Assembly (NCBI GenBank): GCA_024681775.1
Contig: JAILAF010000129.1
Span: 1-46,635, forward strand
From: Lachnospiraceae bacterium
GTDB lineage: Bacteria > Bacillota > Clostridia > Lachnospirales > Lachnospiraceae
Direction of reading: 5' to 3'
Length of the DNA: 46,635 nucleotides
This document shows positions 34,722-41,547 of the stretch, piece after piece. Within the stretch, counting starts at the first letter, position 1; each line of letters opens with the position of its first letter. The position numbers were made by a program, and so were the translations under genes. The notes beneath the pieces are model-generated. The model saw only the letters and a list, made by a program, of their open reading frames with translations, was not told the DNA's origin and did no database searches.

Positions 34722-36062
34722 TTATGATCTTTTGTCCCAGTTGGCATCAAAAATCAGATCCAACAGATCATAACCACCTGATTTTATCGTATGAACAGGT
34801 ACTTGTAAAGCATCGGAAAGCTGGGCCCTGGTCATGTCGTCCAAAAGGATCTCCTCTCCGGCGCGCAGTACATTTTCCGGCAAAAGGAGCACCTTTCCAA
34901 GGGGCTTCCCCTGAAGCTGCGCGCAGATATCCCTGCCGGTAAGGAGCCCCGTCACCGTGATGGTAGGGCCGAAGAAATCGTTCCGGATGGGATAGATGTG
35001 GAGCCTGGCTTCCGGGTAGCATTCCATGATGCGGTCAGCCATTTTCCGGATCACGGGATAGATCAGGGTGCCGCAGATGGCGGAAAGCTCGATGGGCTCG
35101 GGCCGAACGCCGCTTTCCAGGCGGGCCTTCAGATCTTTATCGAATTCATTTTCCATGAGCCGCACCATCCCGACGCCGTTGCCCAGCTGCAGGAAGCCGT
35201 CGTAGCGCGCTTCCTCCGGCATGGGTCTGCCGGCAGTCAGATAGAATTCGTCACTGGCATGGATGAAATGCAGGCCGTGCTTTTCGAAACAGATCTTTTG
35301 ATATTTCTCGATGAGATCGATGACTTCACCGCACTCCTCCGGTCCAAAGGATTCCAGCTTCGGCAGATGGTCTCTGTATTTCGTGAGGCCTACGGGTACC
35401 ACGGAGACGCTGCGCAGGTGGGGGAGGTACTTCATCATCTCCCGGATGGAGTACTCCAGCTCGTTCCCATCGTTGATCCCCTTACACAGCACGATCTGGC
35501 CGTTCATCTCGATGCCCGCTTCGAAGAGGGGATCTACCTTCTTTAAGGCCTCTCCCGCAAACCGGTTGTGAAGCATTTCGCAGCGCAGGGCGGGGTTCAT
35601 GGTGTGAAAAGAGATATTGATGGGAGAAAGATGGTAACGGATGATGCGGTCCAGATCCTTTTGGGACAGATTCGTCAGTGTGATGTAATTGCCCTGCAGG
35701 AAGCTGAGTCTGGAATCGTCATCCTTAAAATACAATGTGGGCCGCATGCCCGGCGGCATCTGATCGATGAAGCAGAAAACGCATTTGTTGGAACAGCTCC
35801 GGTAATCGTCCATGAGGCCGGAGGCAAACATGAGCCCCAGATCCTCCTCGGGGTCCTTCTCGATCTCCAGAAGCCATTCCTCTCCGTCCTTCTTGCGGAT
35901 GAGTACCTCCAGATGCTCCTCTGTGGTCATGTACTGGTAATCAAAGATGTCCTCGACCTCCTTGCCGTCAATGGAGAGCAGCAGGTCACCCGCTTCGATC
36001 TCCATCTCCTGTGCAATGCTGCCGGGAACGATATTTTGTATGAGATGTCCTTCCTTTTTCAT
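34722..36062 (-). CDS. DUF512 protein: PDZ plus radical-SAM-like, function unknown
   Basis: A 446-residue protein with an N-terminal PDZ-like domain (about 6-68, IQNIVPGSIAQEMEIEAGDLLLSIDG), a C90-x3-C94-x2-C97 cluster motif (CSNKCVFC) as in radical-SAM enzymes, a barrel region, and the C-terminal DUF512 domain with SAICGTLIYPVI (about 343) and TVTGLLTGRDI. The family is widely conserved next to der, but its reaction is unknown. I start at the ATG at 36062; the reading frame stays open 71 codons further upstream, across the prs promoter, but that part has no family character. The -10 box of the likely promoter ends only 7 bases before this ATG. Confidence 0.88.
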   Translation of the reverse strand: MKKEGHLIQNIVPGSIAQEMEIEAGDLLLSIDGKEVEDIFDYQYMTTEEHLEVLIRKKDGEEWLLEIEKDPEEDLGLMFASGLMDDYRSCSNKCVFCFIDQMPPGMRPTLYFKDDDSRLSFLQGNYITLTNLSQKDLDRIIRYHLSPINISFHTMNPALRCEMLHNRFAGEALKKVDPLFEAGIEMNGQIVLCKGINDGNELEYSIREMMKYLPHLRSVSVVPVGLTKYRDHLPKLESFGPEECGEVIDLIEKYQKICFEKHGLHFIHASDEFYLTAGRPMPEEARYDGFLQLGNGVGMVRLMENEFDKDLKARLESGVRPEPIELSAICGTLIYPVIRKMADRIMECYPEARLHIYPIRNDFFGPTITVTGLLTGRDICAQLQGKPLGKVLLLPENVLRAGEEILLDDMTRAQLSDALQVPVHTIKSGGYDLLDLIFDANWDKRS

Positions 36063-36069
36063 AAGGTCT

Positions 36070-36098
36070 ATTCTATCCTTTTTGCCTTGACTTGTCAC
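36070..36098 (-). promoter_or_regulatory. Promoter of DUF512-der-plsY-gpsA, implying a near-leaderless mRNA
   Basis: GTGACA (36098-36093), a 17-base spacer and TAGAAT (36075-36070) on the minus strand. The ATG begins 7 bases after the -10 box, so transcription would start at or next to the start codon. Confidence 0.5.
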
Positions 36099-36116
36099 TT
36101 GCGGGAATGCTATATA
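36087..36116 (+). promoter_or_regulatory. Promoter of prs
   Basis: TTGACT (36087-36092), an 18-base spacer and TATATA (36111-36116). Its -35 box directly abuts the -35 box of the divergent DUF512 promoter. The leader of about 58 bases has two small stems, GTTCC/GGAAC (36125-36139) and GATCG/CGATC (36149-36167), before GGAGG at 36172-36176. Confidence 0.65.
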
Positions 36117-36180
36117 TTTAGTGTGTTCCGGAAAGGAACGGACTGAAAGATCGCGCTTTTGACGATCCTCTGGAGGAAAT

Positions 36181-37374
36181 ATGCCCAATTTAACAGAACT
36201 TGAAAATGCAATACCCGTAGGGCCCTTAAAGCTCCTGGTGCTCCCTTCCATGCAGTCTATGGGAGAGCGGATCAATCAATATCTGGTGAACTTCCGCAAG
36301 ACTGTTCACAATGATAAGGTCAAGAACGATCCCGCATTCCAGGGATACATCGAGAACAATTACATGCTGGACTACTCCATTCCACGCTTCGGCAGCGGGG
36401 AAGGTAAGGGCCAGGTGAACGAAAGCGTCCGTGGCAAGGACATTTTTATCCTGGTGGATGTGTGCAACCACTCCATCACTTACAACATGAACGGCTTTGA
36501 AAATCACATGTCCCCCGACGATCATTATCAGGATCTGAAACGTATGATCGCAGCCTGTGACGGTAAGGCCGGACGGATCAATGTGATCATGCCCTTCCTC
36601 TACGAGGGCAGACAGCACCGCAGGAGCGGCCGTGAGAGCCTGGATGCGGCTTACGCACTCTCCGAACTGAAGAGTATGGGCATTGACAATTTCATCACCT
36701 TTGATGCCCATGATCCCAGAGTCCAGAACTCCACGCCCATCTCCGGCTTTGACAATTTCATGGCGCCTTACCAGTTCATCAAGACGCTGCTGAACAACGA
36801 GCCGGATCTGCTGGTGGACCAGGACCACATGGTGGTCATTTCCCCCGATGAGGGTGCGCTGGACAGAGCCATCTACTTTGCAAATGTGCTGGGCGTCAAT
36901 ACCGGCATGTTCTACAAGCGCAGGGATTACACGAAGATCGTGGGTGGCAAGAATCCCATCGTCGCTCATGAATTCCTGGGAGACGACATCGACAGCAAGG
37001 ATGTGATCATCATCGATGATATGATCTCCTCCGGCGGTTCCATGCTGGATACTGCGAGACAGCTGAAGGAAATGAACGCCAGACGGGTGTATCTGTGCAC
37101 CACCTTCGGTCTCTTTACGGATGGTCTGGCGGGCTTTGACAATGCCTACGAGAAGGGCTACTTTGACAAGGTCATCACCACCAATCTGACCTATCTCCCT
37201 CCGGAGATCTATCACAAGCCTTATTTCCTCGAGGTGGACATGAGCAAGTTCATCGCCTCCATCATCGACTTTATGAATCACGACGCGTCCATGTCCAATG
37301 TCATGGATAACACGGACAAGATGCACGCTTTTCTGGATGCGTACAACAGACGCGCTTTTATCGATATCCAGTAA
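36181..37374 (+). CDS. prs: Ribose-phosphate pyrophosphokinase (PRPP synthetase), long form
   Basis: A 397-residue PRPP synthetase, which makes PRPP from ribose-5-phosphate and ATP for nucleotide, histidine and tryptophan synthesis. The catalytic-loop region MPFLYEGRQHRRSGRESLDAAY (about 140), the FDAHDPRVQN segment (about 178) and the PRPP-binding loop DVIIIDDMISSGGSM (about 278) are clear. It is about 80 residues longer than the 310-320 of typical bacterial enzymes, mostly at the N-terminus and before the catalytic loop. GGAGG lies 4 bases before the ATG. It is monocistronic, with a promoter and a terminator. Confidence 0.94.
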   Translation: MPNLTELENAIPVGPLKLLVLPSMQSMGERINQYLVNFRKTVHNDKVKNDPAFQGYIENNYMLDYSIPRFGSGEGKGQVNESVRGKDIFILVDVCNHSITYNMNGFENHMSPDDHYQDLKRMIAACDGKAGRINVIMPFLYEGRQHRRSGRESLDAAYALSELKSMGIDNFITFDAHDPRVQNSTPISGFDNFMAPYQFIKTLLNNEPDLLVDQDHMVVISPDEGALDRAIYFANVLGVNTGMFYKRRDYTKIVGGKNPIVAHEFLGDDIDSKDVIIIDDMISSGGSMLDTARQLKEMNARRVYLCTTFGLFTDGLAGFDNAYEKGYFDKVITTNLTYLPPEIYHKPYFLEVDMSKFIASIIDFMNHDASMSNVMDNTDKMHAFLDAYNRRAFIDIQ

Positions 37375-37434
37375 TGCGACAGTTCGATCCCATGCATCGC
37401 CCTTCGGGCAATGTAATGCATAAAGTATTCATCC

Positions 37435-37463
37435 GGCGTCCCCTTAGGGGGCGCCTTTTTATT
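37435..37463 (+). terminator. Intrinsic terminator of prs
   Basis: GGCGTCCCC pairs with GGGGGCGCC around a TTA loop (one T-G pair) and is followed by TTTTTATTTT. The T-run overlaps the stop codon of the convergent sensor kinase gene. On the minus strand there is no T-run after the stem. Confidence 0.88.
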
Positions 37464-40122
37464 TTGTATCCTTCTCTTCTCCCTTGCTTTGCGCGAGTGC
37501 TTCCGGCTCCATTTCCTCCGGGAAGACCATGGTGACTTTAAAGAGATCGCCATCCACGGAGACGGAAAAATCGCCGCCCTGGAGCTGGGTCAGGCTTCTT
37601 GCGATGAAGAGGCCCAGTCCGCTTCCTTCCGTGGACCTGGATTCGTCACCGCGGATGAAACGCTCCGTCAGCTCTTTTCCCTGCAGGGTAAAGGGCTTAT
37701 CCGCCACGTTTTTAACGGAAAGCTCCACTTTGCCGTTTTCCTTGTGGACCGTGATGTAGACACGGGTGCCGCTCATGGCGTATTTACACACATTCTGCAG
37801 CAGATTGTCCATGATCCGCCAGGTCCGTCTGCCGTCGCCGCGGATGTAGGCTGTATCCAGATGGCTCACCACCAGGGTGAGATCTTTTTTGGCCAGATTC
37901 TCCTCGAACTCTCCTGCACATTGCCGGATCAGCTCCGTCAGGTTCAGGTGTACCAGGTTCAGTTCGATATTGCCGGAGGAAATCTTGGAAGCTTCCAGCA
38001 GATCGTCCAAAAGGAGCTTCAGTCTTGCGGATTTGTCCGCCAGGATCCGCAGGTATCCTGCCTGGGGCTCCTGTTCCATACCGCTCCTTTGCAGGAGATC
38101 CACATAGTTGATGATGGATGTGAGGGGCGTTTTTAAGTCATGAGAGACATTGGTGATGAGGTCCGACTTCATCTTTTCGTCTCGCATGCTGGTGTTTACG
38201 GCACTTTCAATCCCTTCCCCGATATTGTTTACCGCTTCCGCCAAAACCGCATTCTCAGGATTCATATGCTCGCCGGAGATCTTGTAATCCACTTCTCCGC
38301 CCCGGATCCTGCGGATGCCGTTCACGATCTCCTTGCGCTCCGCGTGGCTTCGCACCAGCATCACTCCCGCCAGTGCGTCCACCAGGATCAGAAGGATGGC
38401 GGCTACCACAGCCCAGTAGCGATTGCCTCCCCACATTCTGTAGACAAAGATCACGTTGGCGATATTGAAAAAGAGGAAAAGGTTGTAAGGCAGGATGATG
38501 CTGAGCCCCGTGCTCCTGGTGGTGTAAAGCCTGCGATAGACTAGGCGGAAGAGACGGTCCAGAATATACAGGAAGGACCCCGTCCAGAGCGTATGGCTTT
38601 TGATCCTGCGGCTCAGCGACATGGTGAACATCAAAAGGATCAGGCAGACACCGAAGCCGTAAAGCGCATAATACGGATAACAGTTCATCCCCCTGGCCGG
38701 ATCGTCGATGGAGGTTACGTAAAGCGTCTCCGTCGCATCCTGCAGCACCTGATAGAGATGCATCATGCCCCGCACGGCAAAAAATGCAAGGACCAGCATG
38801 GTCTCGATAAAGAGGTGGTCCATTGGCATTTTGTAAAACCTGATCTCTCCGTCTTCTCCGATATAACGACCGGTTTCGAAAAGCAGATAGACGAAGAACA
38901 GGATCCACAGCATGATCATGATCAGCAGTCCCACCAGGTAGTATTTGATATTGGCACGGATGGAATTATATTGCTCCGAAACCATGCGGAAGGAATCCTC
39001 CGCTCCCATATCCAGATCCACATACATCCAGATTTTGGTGTCTGCGGGATATACGACGGAGGACCACAGACGCATCTGATGATCCAGGAGGGTTACATCC
39101 AGATCGGACAGTCCGCTGTACTCGTAGGTCTGTCTGTAATAGATGAGGGACTGCAGATTCTCGGAAAAAACTTCCGTCAGTCCTTCCTCCGAAACGCCTT
39201 CATAATCCGACTGATTGGTATCGAATCTGACAGTACCGTCATCGTCTGTCCGAACCACATAGATCAGATTGGAATTACCTTCGGAAAACCGCTGTTTTCC
39301 GGCAGTATAGATCCGATGGATCCGATAAAGCTCGGAAATGTTTTTGTCCAGATTGCGCTGAATCCGTGTAAAATCCACCCAGTTGTCACATACCTGGGTT
39401 AAGGATCGCTTTCCGAGGGCAGTGGTACAGCGCATATCCAGTACGTTAACCAGCACGCTGGGATCTTCTTCCGAATCCAGCACGGTGATATAGTCGGGAC
39501 ATTCCGTCAGGATATAGTTCAGGATCGCTTTCTGGATGGTGGCGAAGCTCAGACCGTTTTTCATCATGCGATTCTGCAGGCCGGGGTCGATGCCGTTAAA
39601 GGACCGGTCCACACGTTTGAATCCCAGGAAAGTTACGCTGTCGCTGCCATCGATCTGGAAATTGTCCAGAAAATAGATATTGCCGAAATAGGTGAGGAAA
39701 TCGTTGAGAGACATCCGGACTTCCGAATAGCCCGCACCGAAACGCCCCCATTTTACCAGATCATCCAGGAAAAATGTGACATCCACGTCGCAATCGTCCG
39801 GAAGTCCCGTATCGACGGCATATTGATTGATGTGAAACTGGCGTTTGGGAAGATACCCGGCTTCGGCCTCCATAATGCGCTTTGCAGCCACATAGCGAAG
39901 CACATCCTCCGCCTGCCGGGCAAAGAGGTCGTCAAAGATCTCCGTTTCCGTAAAATCTCTGGAGGATCGCATGGGATCCAGGTAATAGGTCTTGTCCTCC
40001 TCCAGGTAGGATACACGGATGAAAGATTTTATGATCATGCTGCCGGCGAGGGCTGCGATGAATGCCGAAAGGAACAAACACGCAAGACCGCCCGCCAGAT
40101 TGGTCAGTCTGGCTTTTTTCAT
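37459..40122 (-). CDS. Large sensor histidine kinase with big extracellular domain
   Basis: An 887-residue membrane kinase. It has one N-terminal span (about 9-31), an extracellular domain of about 360 residues with no recognised fold, then about five spans (391-413, 430-455, 480-500, 540-564, 569-589), a HAMP-like linker, the DHp domain with H661 in VSHDLKTPLTSI, and a HATPase domain (N box NLLQNVCKYA, G box GSGLGLFIARSL). The start at 40122 overlaps the response regulator stop (ATGA). An upstream in-frame start at 40173 is less likely. It probably senses an envelope signal; the ligand is unknown. Confidence 0.93.
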   Translation of the reverse strand: MKKARLTNLAGGLACLFLSAFIAALAGSMIIKSFIRVSYLEEDKTYYLDPMRSSRDFTETEIFDDLFARQAEDVLRYVAAKRIMEAEAGYLPKRQFHINQYAVDTGLPDDCDVDVTFFLDDLVKWGRFGAGYSEVRMSLNDFLTYFGNIYFLDNFQIDGSDSVTFLGFKRVDRSFNGIDPGLQNRMMKNGLSFATIQKAILNYILTECPDYITVLDSEEDPSVLVNVLDMRCTTALGKRSLTQVCDNWVDFTRIQRNLDKNISELYRIHRIYTAGKQRFSEGNSNLIYVVRTDDDGTVRFDTNQSDYEGVSEEGLTEVFSENLQSLIYYRQTYEYSGLSDLDVTLLDHQMRLWSSVVYPADTKIWMYVDLDMGAEDSFRMVSEQYNSIRANIKYYLVGLLIMIMLWILFFVYLLFETGRYIGEDGEIRFYKMPMDHLFIETMLVLAFFAVRGMMHLYQVLQDATETLYVTSIDDPARGMNCYPYYALYGFGVCLILLMFTMSLSRRIKSHTLWTGSFLYILDRLFRLVYRRLYTTRSTGLSIILPYNLFLFFNIANVIFVYRMWGGNRYWAVVAAILLILVDALAGVMLVRSHAERKEIVNGIRRIRGGEVDYKISGEHMNPENAVLAEAVNNIGEGIESAVNTSMRDEKMKSDLITNVSHDLKTPLTSIINYVDLLQRSGMEQEPQAGYLRILADKSARLKLLLDDLLEASKISSGNIELNLVHLNLTELIRQCAGEFEENLAKKDLTLVVSHLDTAYIRGDGRRTWRIMDNLLQNVCKYAMSGTRVYITVHKENGKVELSVKNVADKPFTLQGKELTERFIRGDESRSTEGSGLGLFIARSLTQLQGGDFSVSVDGDLFKVTMVFPEEMEPEALAQSKGEEKDTK

Positions 40123-40829
40123 ACGCTGTTTAAGCCCTCGTTCTCCTGATCGATCTTGTAGCCTACGCCCCATACCACTTTCAGATATTTTGGCTCCTTG
40201 GGATTGATCTCGATCTTCTCACGGATGTGCCGGATGTGGACCGCTACGGTATTTTCCGCGCCGAAGGCACTCTCGTTCCAGATCTTTTCGTAGATCTCGT
40301 CCGTGGAAAAAACGATCCCGGGATTCTTCATGAGAAGGAGCAGGATGCTGTATTCGATGGGGGTCAGTTTGATGGGATCTCCGTCCACCGTCACCTGTTT
40401 GGAATCGTCATTGATGATCAGACCCCCGGTTTTGTAGATGCTGCCGTCGTCCTTCAGGCTCCCCAGGGAAGTGTATCTGCGCAGGGCGGACTTGACTCTG
40501 GCCACCAGCTCCAGGGGATGGAAGGGCTTCGTGATGTAATCATCGGCGCCGATGTTGAGCCCCAGGATCTTATCCGTATCCTCCGACTTGGCAGAGAGGA
40601 TCAGGATGGGGATGGAACTCTTCTCCCGCAGCTTCATGATGGTATGGATCCCATCCATCTTGGGCATCATCAGATCGATGAGCAGGAGCTGCACATCCTC
40701 CTTTGCCAGGATCTCCAGAGCCTCCTCCCCGTCATAAGCCTTCAGGATCCGATGATCCTCCTGGGAGAGGTAGATCTCGATCGCGTCCACAATCTCGTGA
40801 TCGTCATCACATACTAAAATGGTTGCCAT
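40119..40829 (-). CDS. OmpR/PhoB-type response regulator
   Basis: A 236-residue regulator. The receiver domain has the acidic pocket D8-D9-D10, phosphoacceptor D52 in LLLIDLMMPKMDG, and the switch lysine in DDYITKPFHPLELVAR. The C-terminal winged-helix domain (about 130-230) has the recognition region NTVAVHIRHIREKIE and ends in KYLKVVWGVGYKI. GGAG lies 5 bases before the ATG at 40829; the extra 14 residues of a longer frame from 40871 read through that site. It is coupled to the kinase gene by a 4-base overlap. Confidence 0.96.
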   Translation of the reverse strand: MATILVCDDDHEIVDAIEIYLSQEDHRILKAYDGEEALEILAKEDVQLLLIDLMMPKMDGIHTIMKLREKSSIPILILSAKSEDTDKILGLNIGADDYITKPFHPLELVARVKSALRRYTSLGSLKDDGSIYKTGGLIINDDSKQVTVDGDPIKLTPIEYSILLLLMKNPGIVFSTDEIYEKIWNESAFGAENTVAVHIRHIREKIEINPKEPKYLKVVWGVGYKIDQENEGLNSV

Positions 40830-40848
40830 AGTTCTCCTTCTTTTTTCT

Positions 40849-41202
40849 CTAAGCTCTGTGAGGAAATGCATTTTTGATCCAGGAGATCTCGTTTCCGCAG
40901 ATACCGATCACATCGTAACGGATGCTCCTGGACAGAGGGATGCCATGCCGCACGCGGTAGAAATCCGCCACACGGCAGATGGTTCTCTGTTTTGGGATGG
41001 TAACGGCCGACAGAGGGGAGCCTGCTTTGGGGGTCTTGCGGTACTTTACCTCCGCAAATACGAGATACCCTTCGTCCTCGCAGACCAGGTCGATCTCACC
41101 GCTGCGGCAGCGGAAATTGGTCTCCAGGATACTGACACCTTTGTCTTTTAAATAGGCTGCGGCAAGAGATTCCCCTGCCGTTCCCACGGTTCTTTTGTTC
41201 AA
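40849..41202 (-). CDS. yraN: YraN family nuclease-like protein (UPF0102)
   Basis: A 117-residue protein with the restriction-endonuclease-like core GEIDLVCEDEGYLVFAEVKYRKT (about 31-53), including the E-I-D and E-V-K residues of the PD-(D/E)XK fold. Its biological role is not settled. The start is TTG at 41202, with AAGGAG 5 bases upstream. It follows the FlhB-like gene and lies 19 bases before the response regulator, in the common rnhB-yraN neighbourhood. Confidence 0.92.
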   Translation of the reverse strand: MNKRTVGTAGESLAAAYLKDKGVSILETNFRCRSGEIDLVCEDEGYLVFAEVKYRKTPKAGSPLSAVTIPKQRTICRVADFYRVRHGIPLSRSIRYDVIGICGNEISWIKNAFPHRA

Positions 41203-41220
41203 TCTGACTCCTTATCAGTC

Positions 41221-41508
41221 TTAAGAGCGGATCTTGTTCCGGATCTTGTCCATGGAATCCACAAAGATCAGGATCTCCGCCACCACCTCGTACAGCTCCG
41301 GCGGGATCATCTCTCCGATCTCCAGTCTGGAAAGGGTATCCGCCAGCTTATCGTCCCTGTGGATGGGCACATCCGCTTCTTTCGCCTTCTCTATGATCTT
41401 TTCCGCGATGAGCCCTCGGCCGGAGGCAACCACCTTTGGCGCCTGGTCGCCTGGATCGTATTCCAGCGCAATGGCCTGCTTGGGCTTGTTTTGTTTCGAG
41501 TCTGCCAT
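41221..41508 (-). CDS. FlhB C-terminal-domain-like protein (YlqH type)
   Basis: A 95-residue soluble protein that matches the cytoplasmic export-switch domain of FlhB/YscU: QAIALEYDPGDQAPKVVASGRGLIAEKIIEKA, then DVPIHRDDKLADTLSRLEIGEMIPPELYEVVAEILIFV. The position of the autocleavage motif NPTH reads NKPK, so self-cleavage should not occur. No membrane part of FlhB is present. B. subtilis ylqH, next to rnhB, is the known counterpart. GAGG lies 7 bases before the ATG. Its partner is probably the FliK-like protein encoded just upstream. Confidence 0.9.
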   Translation of the reverse strand: MADSKQNKPKQAIALEYDPGDQAPKVVASGRGLIAEKIIEKAKEADVPIHRDDKLADTLSRLEIGEMIPPELYEVVAEILIFVDSMDKIRNKIRS

Positions 41509-41547
41509 AAATCTGCCTCGTTATTTCCGTGTCCGGACAAAGCGGGA

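Noticed and set aside
33419..34942. A 507-codon open frame opposite der
   Set aside because: A shadow of der; no family resemblance and an odd composition rich in H, G and D.
36063..36275. A longer DUF512 protein starting at 36275
   Set aside because: The added 71 codons cross the prs start codon and the promoter region, have no domain, and are not preceded by a ribosome binding site.
36226..37326. A 366-codon open frame opposite prs
   Set aside because: A shadow of prs; the plus-strand gene has all catalytic motifs plus promoter and terminator.
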